From positions 1-50,398 of the forward strand of contig JAFAOU010000144.1 of the NCBI GenBank assembly GCA_019247495.1: a stretch of DNA of 50,398 nucleotides, read 5' to 3'. Made by a program: the position numbers and the translations under genes. This DNA comes from Acidobacteriota bacterium. Its GTDB lineage: Bacteria; Acidobacteriota; Thermoanaerobaculia; Gp7-AA8. Each line of letters starts with the position of its first letter. Positions within the stretch are counted from its first letter, which is position 1. The notes beneath the pieces were generated by a model. It was given only the letters and a program-made list of their open reading frames with translations, was not told the DNA's origin and did not search any database. Below are positions 32,482 through 40,198 of the stretch, piece by piece.

Positions 32482-32808
32482 ATGGCAACTGAAATGAGAC
32501 GACCTGGCGGCGGCGGTGGCGGCCGCGATTCCGGCGGCCGCGATTCGGGCGGACGCGGCGGAGCGGGCGGACAGCAGGGCGGCAAGAAGAAGTTCTTCTT
32601 TCGCCGCAAGCGCGTCTGCAAGTTCTGCGTGGAGAAGCTCGAGTACATCGACTACAAAGACATCAAGACGCTGCAGCAGTTCATCCCGGAGCGCGGGAAG
32701 ATTCTTCCGCGCCGCATCTCCGGCACCTGCGCGCTGCACCAGCGCAAACTGCAGAACGCGATCAAGCGCGCCCGCATCGCGGCCATGCTGCCGTTCGCGA
32801 CGGACTGA
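32482..32808 (+). CDS. rpsR: 30S ribosomal protein S18
   Basis: A 108-residue protein with a Gly/Arg-rich N-terminal extension (about 1-34) before the S18 core. The core has [40 protein letters not shown] and [19 protein letters not shown]. The Cys pair plus a later Cys and His make this a zinc-binding (C+) form. It lies between rpsF and the DUF2232 gene in the classic order. The ribosome binding site is GAGGAGAGGAG. Confidence 0.96.
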   Translation: MATEMRRPGGGGGGRDSGGRDSGGRGGAGGQQGGKKKFFFRRKRVCKFCVEKLEYIDYKDIKTLQQFIPERGKILPRRISGTCALHQRKLQNAIKRARIAAMLPFATD

Positions 32809-32817
32809 TAGGAACCA

Positions 32818-33846
32818 ATGACCGAGACCTTGCAGCAGGACGAGCCGGTGGCGATGCCGGTGCGCACGTTCGGGAAGCAGGCCCGCAGCATGGCCGGCTA
32901 CGCCCTCGCGACCGCGCTGATGTTCGTGTCGCCGCTGTTCGTCTTCATCCCGGCGTCGCTGCTCCATTGCGGAATCCGCATGGGACGGCGCGCCGCGTTG
33001 CTGCTGCTGGTTCTCTCCACCGCTGCCGCGGCGCTGCTGATCTATCCCGCCGCGGCCGCGGCCAGCGCAGCCGAAGCGTCGGCGAGTTACGGGTTCCTGC
33101 TGGGACTCTTCCTCGCCATCGCCGTTCCGGCGTTGGCGGTACTGCCGAGGGTGGAGCGCGGCGAGAAGTTCGGCCGCGTGCTGCTGTCCGCGCTCGTCCT
33201 CAGCGTGGTCGGCCTTGCGGTCACCGAGTTGACGATGCGCACGTTCGCGCACGTCTCGTTGTATGCGGCGCAGGTCGCGGATGTGCACGCCCAGACGGCG
33301 GTGATGGTCGGCCAGTTCGTCAAGGCGGGGTATCCGGCGGATCGCTTCCAGTTCCTTCAGAAATGGACCGACCTCTGCGTACCTGCGTCGCTGCTGACGG
33401 CGGCCGCGACCGCCTTCGTTTTCAGTCTGGTCATGCTCGGACGGCTCCGGGCGTGGCGCGATTTCCTCGTCCGGCGCACGCCTGACGCGGTCATCGCCAA
33501 TCCCTATCGTTTTCGCTATCTCTCACTCCCCGAATGGCTGCTCTTCGCGTTCGTCATCGGCGGTCTTTCGCCGCTGGCGAGCGGGATGCTGCAGCAGGTC
33601 GGTGCGAATATCCTGGTCATCACCCTTTTCCTCTATCTGTTGCAGGGGCTGGCGATGTTCCGGATGTTCGTGGCCGCAACCGGCGCCGGGCCGATGGGCT
33701 CTCTGTTCGCCTGGATGCTTCTCGGCATTCTCACGCTGACCGGCATCGCGCCGCTGCTGCTGTGCATCGCAGGGCTGTTCGACTCGTTTTTCGATTTCCG
33801 ACATTTCAATCGAAAGGATCACTCAGATGAAAGTCATTCTCATTGA
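32818..33846 (+). CDS. DUF2232 (YybS-like) membrane protein
   Basis: A 342-residue protein with about eight membrane helices (ALATALMFVSPLFVFIPASL; RAALLLLVLSTAAAALLIY; LLGLFLAIAVPALAVL; and others), ending in a His/Asp/Ser-rich tail. DUF2232/YybS proteins lie between rpsR and rplI in many phyla, and the place here supports the call as much as the sequence does. The function is unknown. Its last 20 bases overlap the start of rplI, so translation of the two is probably coupled. Confidence 0.8.
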   Translation: MTETLQQDEPVAMPVRTFGKQARSMAGYALATALMFVSPLFVFIPASLLHCGIRMGRRAALLLLVLSTAAAALLIYPAAAAASAAEASASYGFLLGLFLAIAVPALAVLPRVERGEKFGRVLLSALVLSVVGLAVTELTMRTFAHVSLYAAQVADVHAQTAVMVGQFVKAGYPADRFQFLQKWTDLCVPASLLTAAATAFVFSLVMLGRLRAWRDFLVRRTPDAVIANPYRFRYLSLPEWLLFAFVIGGLSPLASGMLQQVGANILVITLFLYLLQGLAMFRMFVAATGAGPMGSLFAWMLLGILTLTGIAPLLLCIAGLFDSFFDFRHFNRKDHSDESHSH

Positions 33847-34345
33847 CGAGATCCGCGGCCTCGGCGGCCGCGGTGACGTCGTCACGGTCAAGGATGGCTA
33901 CGCGCGCAATTTCCTGATTCCGAAGCAGCTCGCGCGCGAAGCAACCCCCGGCAACCTCAAGTCGATCGAACAGGAGCGCAAGAAGTGGGCTGCGCTCGGC
34001 GATCAGGAAAAAGCCGCGGCCCAGAAGGCAGCCGACAGCGTGAAGGGGACGAAGATCGTCATCCACAAGCGCGTCGGCGATCACGGCAATCTCTTCGGCT
34101 CGGTGACGTCCAACGACATCGCCGATGCACTGACGAAGAAGGGCATCGAGGTCGACAAGCGCCGCATCGAGCTGGCGCATCCGATCAAGAGCGTCGGCGT
34201 GCATGACGTCGAAGTCCGTCTGCATCGCGAAGTGGCCGCGCACATCCAGGTCGAAGTCGTCCCCGAGGGGAAGGAATCGATCATGGAGGCGGCGCCGGTT
34301 GCCGCCGCTGCTCCGGCCGCGGCGGAAGCAGAAGCCGAAGCGTAG
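33827..34345 (+). CDS. rplI: 50S ribosomal protein L9
   Basis: A 172-residue protein with the complete L9 layout. The N-terminal rRNA-binding domain has MKVILIDEIRGLGGRGDVVTV and KDGYARNFLIPKQLA; a long helix follows, then the C-terminal domain with RVGDHGNLFGSVTSNDIADAL and IELAHPIKSVGVHDVEVRLH. An Ala/Glu tail of about 20 residues is extra. It ends the operon; a strong hairpin follows 18 bases downstream. Confidence 0.96.
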   Translation: MKVILIDEIRGLGGRGDVVTVKDGYARNFLIPKQLAREATPGNLKSIEQERKKWAALGDQEKAAAQKAADSVKGTKIVIHKRVGDHGNLFGSVTSNDIADALTKKGIEVDKRRIELAHPIKSVGVHDVEVRLHREVAAHIQVEVVPEGKESIMEAAPVAAAAPAAAEAEAEA

Positions 34346-34363
34346 TTTTTTCGATCTCCACTT

Positions 34364-34393
34364 GAACCGCCGGCGACGCATCGCCGGCGGTTC
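34364..34393 (+). terminator. Hairpin after rplI
   Basis: GAACCGCCGGCGA and TCGCCGGCGGTTC form a perfect 13-bp stem with a CGCA loop. There is no clear U-run, but the place, 18 bases after the rplI stop, fits an operon end. Confidence 0.65.
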
Positions 34394-34395
34394 CT

Positions 34396-34477
34396 AAAAG
34401 CTTTTCACCACAAAGGCACAAAGGGCACAAAGAAATGCTCTTTGTGTTCTTTGTGCCTTTGTGGTGAAAAGCCTTTA
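34396..34477. repeat. Palindromic repeat, family D, copy 1
   Basis: Starts AAAAGCTTTTCACCACAAAG; the right arm ends TTTGTGGTGAAAAGCCTTT. The arms pair over about 35 bases around a short loop near 34435. Copies 2 and 3 are at 35565 and 40120. It ends 13 bases before the methyltransferase ATG, so it may lie in that gene's leader. Confidence 0.9.
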
Positions 34478-34490
34478 TCCTCCCGACCAC

Positions 34491-35564
34491 ATGAGCGAGG
34501 ACCGTTTCGTCGATGCTCCGCCCTCGGGAGCGGACGGCTGGCGCGATGTCTGGCAGAACGACCGGCGGTTCCGTCCGCGCAAATCGGCGTTCGGCTATCT
34601 ACTGCGACTTTTTCAGCGCATTCTCGATCGCGCGACGCGCGCGGAGAGGGACCGGCAACGCGATTTCAATCTTGCGCTGCTCGATCTCGTCAGCGATCTG
34701 CGGTCCGACATAGGGCGCATTCGCGACGATCTGAAGCGCGACATCGAGACCGTGCAGCGCGATGTCCGTGTGGCCGACGAGGCGCTGGCCGAGGAGCTGC
34801 GAAAGATCCGAGAGCTGATTCCGATCGCCGCGAAACGGAACGACTCGCTGATCGCGGCGCTCGATCAGAAGATCGAAACGGTGGCGGTGCGCGTGCGCGA
34901 TGTGACGAATCCGGTTCTCGCGTCGGCTGCCGCGGCGGACTTTCTCTATCGTCGTCTGGAAGATGGACTTCGCGGTGAAGTCGACGTCGCCGATTACGTG
35001 GCGATGGCGAAGGAGCCCGTAATCGACGTCGGCTGCGGGCGAGGGGAGTTCCTGATCGCCTGCCGCACCGCCGCCATCGCTGCGCGCGGCTTTGACACAA
35101 ATGAACGATCGGTCGCCGATCTCGTCGCACGCGGCATCGATGCAACCGTCGCCGGTGTGCCGGGATGCTTCGCGGACATCGCGAACGCGTCGATCGGAAC
35201 GGTCGTGGCGATGCACGTGGTCGAGCACCTGCCGGTCGATGCGCTCTTCGCGCTCTTTGCGGAATCGGCGCGGGTGCTGCGTCCCGGCGGATTGCTGATC
35301 ATCGAAACACCAAACGCCGAATCGCTGGCCGTCAGCGCCTCCGAGTTCTGGCGCGATCCCACTCACCTGGCGCCCCGCCACCCCGCGGCGCTGACCTTGT
35401 TGGCGCGCGAGTATGGCTTTGCCATCGACGAGCTTCGCGCGATCCATCCGTTCCCGGATGCGAATCGCTTCGTCGCCACGAGCGAAGATCTTCGCGCTCT
35501 CGTCGACGCGCTCAACGAACGCGTCTTCGGCGGACAGGATTTGCGGCTGGTACTGCGTCGCTGA
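34491..35564 (+). CDS. SAM-dependent methyltransferase with an N-terminal coiled coil
   Basis: A 357-residue protein; the ATG at 34491 is used because the open frame upstream is inside repeat D. Residues about 40-150 are helical and charged (coiled coil, such as RIRDDLKRDIETVQRDVR). The methyltransferase domain follows: VIDVGCGRGEFLIACR (SAM site), GFDTNERSV, then VVAMHVVEHLPVDALFALF and LRPGGLLIIETPN. The coiled coil plus a class I methyltransferase is typical of LPS- or glycan-modifying enzymes (WbdD-like layout); the substrate is not known. The stop codon directly abuts repeat D copy 2. Confidence 0.88.
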   Translation: MSEDRFVDAPPSGADGWRDVWQNDRRFRPRKSAFGYLLRLFQRILDRATRAERDRQRDFNLALLDLVSDLRSDIGRIRDDLKRDIETVQRDVRVADEALAEELRKIRELIPIAAKRNDSLIAALDQKIETVAVRVRDVTNPVLASAAAADFLYRRLEDGLRGEVDVADYVAMAKEPVIDVGCGRGEFLIACRTAAIAARGFDTNERSVADLVARGIDATVAGVPGCFADIANASIGTVVAMHVVEHLPVDALFALFAESARVLRPGGLLIIETPNAESLAVSASEFWRDPTHLAPRHPAALTLLAREYGFAIDELRAIHPFPDANRFVATSEDLRALVDALNERVFGGQDLRLVLRR

Positions 35565-35640
35565 AGGCGTTTCACCACAGAGGCACAGAGATCACTGAGG
35601 AGATCTCTCTGTGCCCTCTGAGTCTCTGTGGTTAAACGTC
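35565..35640. repeat. Palindromic repeat, family D, copy 2
   Basis: AGGCGTTTCACCACAGAGGC on the left, CTCTGTGGTTAAACGTC on the right. It is bounded on one side by the methyltransferase stop codon and contains the rhomboid stop codon (35592-35594), so it separates two convergent genes and is partly translated. Confidence 0.9.
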
Positions 35641-36242
35641 CCCACGTCGATGACACTCTCGCTGGGGGGCGGCGGCGGGATTCGATGCGGGATGAATCCC
35701 AGCAACAAGCCGGAGATCAGTCCTCCGACGTGCGCCACGTTGTCGATGTGCGGGACGGAGTATCCGATGGCGAGGTTGACCGCGATCCAGAAGACGAGTT
35801 GCGCGATGAGGCCGCGCGTCCATGGCTGGTGGCGGTAAAGCGGGGAACGGCGGATCGAGAAGATGAACGCGCCGAGGATGCCGAAGACCGCGCCGCTCGC
35901 GCCGACCGCGGGACCGTGGTTGTAGAGCGAGCTGGCCAGACCTGCGATGATGCCGGTCGTGAAGTAGATCAGCGTGAAGCGTTTCGAGCCGAAGAGAACT
36001 TCGTACAGCGTTCCGAGTTGATAGAGCGCCCATGAATTCGCGAGCCAGTGCAGCCAGCCGGCGTGCAGGAACATCGACGTGATCAGGCGCCACAGCTCGC
36101 CGTGCTGCACGAGGCCGGGCACGATCGCGCCGAGATCGATCATCCCCTGGTCGGTGTCGTAGGCGTGCGTCAGCACTTCGAATGCGAAGACGATGGCGAT
36201 GATCACCAGCAGTGCCATCGTCACCGGAGCTTTTCGTTTCAT
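35592..36242 (-). CDS. Rhomboid intramembrane serine protease
   Basis: A 216-residue protein with six membrane helices. Catalytic Ser116 is in GASGAVFGILGAF and His171 in HIDNVAHVGGLISGLLLGF. The family's WRLITSMFLHAGWLHWLANS precedes the Ser helix. The start at 36242 overlaps the SDR stop codon (ATGA) and agrees with the family start; the open frame upstream belongs to the SDR gene. From about residue 202 the tail (TFNHRDSEGTERSPQ) is encoded by repeat D copy 2, so the original C-terminus appears to have been replaced. The substrate is unknown. Confidence 0.92.
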   Translation of the reverse strand: MKRKAPVTMALLVIIAIVFAFEVLTHAYDTDQGMIDLGAIVPGLVQHGELWRLITSMFLHAGWLHWLANSWALYQLGTLYEVLFGSKRFTLIYFTTGIIAGLASSLYNHGPAVGASGAVFGILGAFIFSIRRSPLYRHQPWTRGLIAQLVFWIAVNLAIGYSVPHIDNVAHVGGLISGLLLGFIPHRIPPPPPSESVIDVGTFNHRDSEGTERSPQ

Positions 36243-37030
36243 CGACGAGGCTCCATCATCGACGACACGCGGCGCATCAACACGTGTGCGAATCGCGGGA
36301 AGAGTTCTTTCAATCGCATGAACGCCATCGCGCCGATCGGCAGGATCCGCCGGTACTTCCCATCTTCGGCGGCATTGGCGATCGCCTTGGCCACGCTCTC
36401 CGGTTTGATGGCCAGAACCAGCCGCGATGCCCCTGGCATTTTTCCACGTTCTGCCTTCACGAAGAACTGCGTTTCGACGGTGCCGGGGCAGACCATGGCT
36501 ACGCGAACGCCGCGGCCGAGGACTTCGTCGCGCAGCGTTTCGGAGAAGCCGATCATCGCGAACTTCGTTGCACAATAGCCGCCCATCCGCGCGTAGCCCA
36601 TGATGCCGGCGATCGAGGCCACGTTCACGATCGTGCCGCGCCGCCGCGCCAGCATCTGCGGCAGGACCGCCTGTGCGCACCACACCGCGCCGAAGTAGTT
36701 GGTCTGCATCATCGACTCGAGGTCGTCGGGTTTGGCGGCTTCAAACGCATCGAAGATGGCGAAGCCGGCGTTGTTGACGAGGACGTCGACATCGCCGGCG
36801 GTTTCGATGAGCCGTGCACAGTCGTCACGTTTGGTGACGTCGGTGACGACGGTGCGGCATTCGACGCCGAGGGCGCGGCAGGCTACGGCAACCTCTTCGA
36901 GCAGTTCGCCGCGCCGCGCCGCGAGGACGAGATTCGCGCCACGCCGGGCCAGCTCCAGCGCGGCCGCGCGGCCGATCCCGCTCGATGCTCCGGTGACGAC
37001 CACCGTCTTCTTATTCAACGCCGAGGTCAT
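36239..37030 (-). CDS. Short-chain dehydrogenase/reductase
   Basis: A 263-residue classical SDR: cofactor motif TGASSGIG, NNAG, the catalytic Ser in VNVASIAGIMG, and the YCATK (Tyr-x-x-x-Lys) active site. The AARR after the second strand suggests preference for NADPH. The late PGTVETQFF is typical of the family. Substrate unknown. It shares a four-base overlap with the downstream rhomboid gene and probably forms an operon with it. Confidence 0.92.
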   Translation of the reverse strand: MTSALNKKTVVVTGASSGIGRAAALELARRGANLVLAARRGELLEEVAVACRALGVECRTVVTDVTKRDDCARLIETAGDVDVLVNNAGFAIFDAFEAAKPDDLESMMQTNYFGAVWCAQAVLPQMLARRRGTIVNVASIAGIMGYARMGGYCATKFAMIGFSETLRDEVLGRGVRVAMVCPGTVETQFFVKAERGKMPGASRLVLAIKPESVAKAIANAAEDGKYRRILPIGAMAFMRLKELFPRFAHVLMRRVSSMMEPRR

Positions 37031-37067
37031 GATCGCGCACTCATATCACGTGCTACGCTTCGCGCCG

Positions 37068-37634
37068 ATGTTCCGGCGCCTCCTCCTTCCAGCGGTCTTC
37101 CTCGCATTTGCTTGCCACCATGAATCGGACTTGCCGAAACTCTTTCCGATCCCTGAAGCCCAGCTCGTCACCGAGACCGGCAAGCCGGTGCGGATGAGCG
37201 AGATGAAGGGGAACGTCGTCGTCTACGACTTCATCTTCACGAGCTGCGCGGGGACGTGTCCGATGATGACGGCCACGATGCAGAAGCTGACGAAGAAGAT
37301 TCCGAAGCAGTCGCCGGTGCGCTTCGTTTCGATCAGCGTCGATCCGATCCGCGATACGCCCGAGGTGCTGCGCGGCTACGCGATGTACGCGCGCAACGAT
37401 CCGAGGTGGATGTTCCTGACCGGCGACGGCAAGACGATCGTCGATCTGTCGGCGAAGGGTTTCAAGCTCGCCGCCGGCGACGCGACGGGAGCGGCGAACG
37501 AGTCGGTCCTGCACAGCGTGAAGTTCGCAATCGCCGACAAGAACGGTGTGATCCGCGAGTACTACAGCGCGACGAATGATGATGCCGTCGATCACGTCGC
37601 CAGCACGGTCAACGAGCTTCTTCGGGAAGACTGA
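37068..37634 (+). CDS. SCO1/SenC-type copper chaperone lipoprotein
   Basis: A 188-residue protein; ATG 37068 gives a lipoprotein signal (LLLPAVFLAFAC, Cys16). The thioredoxin-like fold has the copper-binding CAGTC (Cys60, Cys64) in YDFIFTSCAGTCPMM and the third ligand His149 (VLHSVKF). The SVDPIRDTPEVL segment is typical. SCO proteins deliver copper to the CuA site of cytochrome oxidase. The next gene, a DUF420 protein, supports this. No oxidase subunit gene is in the window. Confidence 0.93.
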   Translation: MFRRLLLPAVFLAFACHHESDLPKLFPIPEAQLVTETGKPVRMSEMKGNVVVYDFIFTSCAGTCPMMTATMQKLTKKIPKQSPVRFVSISVDPIRDTPEVLRGYAMYARNDPRWMFLTGDGKTIVDLSAKGFKLAAGDATGAANESVLHSVKFAIADKNGVIREYYSATNDDAVDHVASTVNELLRED

Positions 37635-37668
37635 TCTGCGTTTGATCTGCGCAATCTGCGGATGAACG
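37633..37668. repeat. ATCTGCG repeat, copy 2
   Basis: TGATCTGCGTTTGATCTGCG then CAATCTGCGGATGAA; resembles 31819-31850. The SCO stop codon (37632-37634) overlaps its start. Confidence 0.55.
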
Positions 37669-37687
37669 TTCTGCTACAGTCGCGCTG

Positions 37688-38113
37688 ATGCAGATCCTTC
37701 CCGCCATCAACGCCACGCTCAATGGCACCAGCGGCGTGCTGCTGCTCATCGCGTACGTCTTCATCCGGCGGCGCAACATCACCATGCACAAGCGCTTCAT
37801 GCTTGCGGCGTGCGTGACGTCGCTCGTCTTCCTGGCCTGCTACGTTCTGAATCACATCCTGCGGCACGGCGTCGTCACGCATTTCACCGCCACCGGATGG
37901 GTGAGGCCGCTCTACTTCACGATCCTGATCTCGCACACGATTCTGGCGATCACCATCGTGCCGATGGCCATCCTCTCCGTGCGCAACGGATTGAAGATGC
38001 GCGTCGCGCAGCATCGCCGCATCGCGAAGTGGACGTTTCCGCTCTGGATGTACGTCTCGGTGACAGGCGTGCTCGTCTACTTTTTTCTCTACCAGTGGTA
38101 CCCGCCGGCATGA
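37688..38113 (+). CDS. DUF420 membrane protein (oxidase-assembly type)
   Basis: A 141-residue protein with four membrane helices. Conserved features of DUF420 (CtaM/YozB group): INATLNGTSGVLLLIAYVFI, HKRFMLAACVTSLVFLACY, LISHTILAITIVPMAI and HRRIAKWTFPLWMYVSVTG. The membrane His residues could bind haem or copper. In Bacillales the homologue CtaM is needed for haem-copper oxidase maturation. Its place after the SCO gene fits. Confidence 0.9.
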   Translation: MQILPAINATLNGTSGVLLLIAYVFIRRRNITMHKRFMLAACVTSLVFLACYVLNHILRHGVVTHFTATGWVRPLYFTILISHTILAITIVPMAILSVRNGLKMRVAQHRRIAKWTFPLWMYVSVTGVLVYFFLYQWYPPA

Positions 38114-38144
38114 GCGTGCGATATCTTCCGCGGAGGAGATTTCT

Positions 38145-38753
38145 GTGACGCAGTTGCTGGAGACTGACCTCGATCCCGATCCGTTCGTTCAGTTCGAGCG
38201 CTGGTTCGACGCGGCCAGAGCCGCCGGAATCGTCATGCCCGAGGCGATGACATTGGCCACGTCGGGCATGGAGGGCGAGGTTGCGGCGCGCGTGGTCCTC
38301 CTCAAGTCGTTCGACCATCGCGGCTTCGTCTTCTTCACGAATTACAACAGCCGCAAGGCGAAGCAGATCCACGACAATCCGCGCGCGGCGCTGGTGTTCT
38401 GGTGGCAGTCTCTGGAGCGGCAGGTCCGGATCGAAGGGGCGGTCGTGCGGACGACGGAAGAAGAGTCGGACGCGTACTTCGCTACCCGCCCTCGGGGCAG
38501 CCAGCTCGGCGCCTGGGCCTCCGAACAGAGCCGCGTGCTGGCCGGCCGCGGCGCGCTCGATGCGCGTTTCGAGGAGCTGTCGACAACGTACAAAGACGTT
38601 CCCATCCCGCGTCCGCCGCACTGGGGCGGCTATCGCGTGATCCCGCTGCTCTTCGAGTTCTGGCAGGGACGCGCCGATCGTTTGCACGACCGGTTCTGGT
38701 ATCGCCTGCGGAGCGATGTGAAGGATTGGGTGGTGGAGAGATTGTCACCGTAA
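38145..38753 (+). CDS. pdxH: Pyridoxamine/pyridoxine 5'-phosphate oxidase
   Basis: A 202-residue protein with a GTG start; GGAGGAGA lies six bases upstream. The FMN site is RVVLLKSFDHRGFVFFTNYN and SRKAKQI; then FWWQSLERQVRIEGAV, the substrate-side SQLGAWASEQS, and the C-terminal RLHDRFWYRL with the active-site Arg/His. The enzyme oxidises pyridoxamine and pyridoxine phosphates to PLP with O2. The length is slightly below E. coli PdxH (218) because the N-terminal flap is short. A palindromic repeat follows within six bases. Confidence 0.96.
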   Translation: MTQLLETDLDPDPFVQFERWFDAARAAGIVMPEAMTLATSGMEGEVAARVVLLKSFDHRGFVFFTNYNSRKAKQIHDNPRAALVFWWQSLERQVRIEGAVVRTTEEESDAYFATRPRGSQLGAWASEQSRVLAGRGALDARFEELSTTYKDVPIPRPPHWGGYRVIPLLFEFWQGRADRLHDRFWYRLRSDVKDWVVERLSP

Positions 38754-38758
38754 AAGCA

Positions 38759-38871
38759 ATGTTGAATGTTCAATGTTGAATGTTGAATGTTGAATGAATG
38801 AGACGCCGAGCGCAGCCCATTCACCATTGAACATTCACCATTGAACATTCAACATTGAACATTCAACATTC
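38759..38871. repeat. AT-rich TTGAATG palindromic repeat, family F
   Basis: The left arm (38759-38797) is tandem TTGAATGT/TTCAATG units; after a 20-bp GC-rich middle, the right arm (38821-38871) has the complement (ACATTCAACATTGAACATTC). It contains the arsC stop codon. The arms differ in unit number, as expected from slippage. Confidence 0.9.
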
Positions 38872-39279
38872 GGGTTTCATCAACTCTTCAATCCGCCGAG
38901 CCAACTCATCTCTCGTCGCCGCAAACCGCGCCGCCCCACTCCCATCTCCCCACGTCGGATCCTCAATCGGCCAGTGCTCGATCCGCTTCGCGCCGGGCCA
39001 AAGCGGGCAGTCCTGCGCCGCGGAGTCGCAGACGGTGACGACGACGTCGAATTGCTGATCGAGAAACTGGTCCGCCGATTTCGACTGCGCGTCGTGAATG
39101 TCGATCCCGATCTCCGCAAGCGCGCTGATCGCGAGGGGATGCACCCATCCCGCCGGCCGCGATCCCGCGGAAACGACATCCACCGCCTCCCCATGAAACG
39201 CCCGCATCAGCCCCTCGGCCATCTGACTCCGCGCAGCGTTTCCGGTGCAGAGGAAGAGGATGCGTTTCTTGCCGGTCAT
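38863..39279 (-). CDS. arsC: Arsenate reductase (low-MW phosphatase/thioredoxin type)
   Basis: A 138-residue protein; the ATG at 39279 matches the family start. The P-loop CTGNAARSQ gives nucleophile Cys11 and Arg17. Two further Cys, 84 and 91 (VTVCDSAAQDC), match the thioredoxin-coupled arsenate reductase of Staphylococcus/Bacillus rather than a plain tyrosine phosphatase. DPTWGDG carries the acid Asp. No ars regulator or efflux gene is nearby. The last two residues and stop codon lie inside repeat F. Confidence 0.88.
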   Translation of the reverse strand: MTGKKRILFLCTGNAARSQMAEGLMRAFHGEAVDVVSAGSRPAGWVHPLAISALAEIGIDIHDAQSKSADQFLDQQFDVVVTVCDSAAQDCPLWPGAKRIEHWPIEDPTWGDGSGAARFAATRDELARRIEELMKPEC

Positions 39280-39298
39280 GGCATGGATTGTACGCGGC

Positions 39299-39441
39299 GT
39301 AGTGCGGACGTCCCCGTCTGCATCCGACGGGCGTCCTCGCCCGGCGGCGGTGTCCTGAGTCTCACCAGTCCTGCAATTGAATCCAGAAACCCCCGTCGGG
39401 CGAGACGCCACGCCGGATGCAGACGAGGACGTCCGCACTAC
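39299..39441. repeat. Palindromic repeat, family G
   Basis: Outer arms GTAGTGCGGACGTCC (39299-39313) and GGACGTCCGCACTAC (39427-39441) pair; pairing continues inward (CGTCTGCATCCG / CGGATGCAGACG) and in the middle (GGGCG...CGCCC). It contains the marC stop codon (39438-39440). Confidence 0.88.
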
Positions 39442-40106
39442 GGCGTGGCCTTCATGATCTCAATCACCACCGGCTTCAGTCCGTTGATGATGAACTGAAT
39501 GCCGATCGCCCCGAGGAGCAGGGACATGATCTTCGTGAAGACGGCGCGGCCGCGGTCGCCGATGATGCGCGAGAGCGGGAGTGCGGAGAGCAGCACAAGC
39601 CAGGAGACGATGCCGACCGCCACGATGGCGACGATGACAGCGAGCCGCTGCTCGATATCGGGATACAGATTCACAAGCACCATGACCGAGGTGATCGCGC
39701 CGGGGCCGGAGAGCATCGGTACGGCGATCGGGACGATGGCAATCGACGACGGATCGATGTCGGCCTTCTCGACGTCGCTGTCCTCGATCCGCTTCTCGCC
39801 GCCGATGTTGAAGGCGCGGCGATCGTCGGCGATCAGGCTGCGAAGCGCGTTCGTCAGAAAGAGGATGCCGCCCATGATCTGAAATGCCGGCACGGTGATG
39901 CCGAAGAAATTGAAGACGTAGTTGCCGGCTAGGAAGAACACCGTGAGCACGGCGACGCACGAAACGCCGGCGACGAAGGCTACGCTGGCGCGCGTCCGCC
40001 GGGAGGCGCCATCCGTAAGCGCGATGAACGACGGTGCGACCGCGAGCGGATTGACCATCGTGGCCAGGGCGATGAAGGAAAGGAGGGCGACTTTGTACAG
40101 CGGCAT
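39438..40106 (-). CDS. MarC-family integral membrane protein
   Basis: A 222-residue protein with six membrane helices. Family motifs: FIALATMVNPLAVAPSFIAL (the Asn-Pro), FQIMGGILFLTNA, and the second NPL-like turn IAVPMLSGPGAIT, ending in GAIGIQFIINGL. MarC/YhgN proteins were once linked to multidrug resistance, but the function is not established. The tail stops inside repeat G, with the stop codon being part of the repeat. Confidence 0.93.
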   Translation of the reverse strand: MPLYKVALLSFIALATMVNPLAVAPSFIALTDGASRRTRASVAFVAGVSCVAVLTVFFLAGNYVFNFFGITVPAFQIMGGILFLTNALRSLIADDRRAFNIGGEKRIEDSDVEKADIDPSSIAIVPIAVPMLSGPGAITSVMVLVNLYPDIEQRLAVIVAIVAVGIVSWLVLLSALPLSRIIGDRGRAVFTKIMSLLLGAIGIQFIINGLKPVVIEIMKATP

Positions 40107-40119
40107 ACGTGCTGAGGTT

Positions 40120-40198
40120 AAAGCTTTTCACCACAGAGGCACAGAGGACACAAAGAAAATCTCTCGGTGTCCTCTGTGTCTCTGTGGTTAAAAGCTCT
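40120..40198. repeat. Palindromic repeat, family D, copy 3
   Basis: AAAGCTTTTCACCACAGAGG on the left and CTCTGTGGTTAAAAGCTCTT on the right. It contains the addA stop codon (40188-40190) and lies between marC (divergent) and addA. Confidence 0.9.

Noticed and set aside
38759..38871. CRISPR-like array
   Set aside because: The units are 7-8 bases, adjacent without spacers and arranged as two inverted arms; no cas genes are near.
38863..39438. Longer N-terminus for ArsC up to 39438
   Set aside because: The extra residues are translation of palindromic repeat G; the family begins at the chosen Met.
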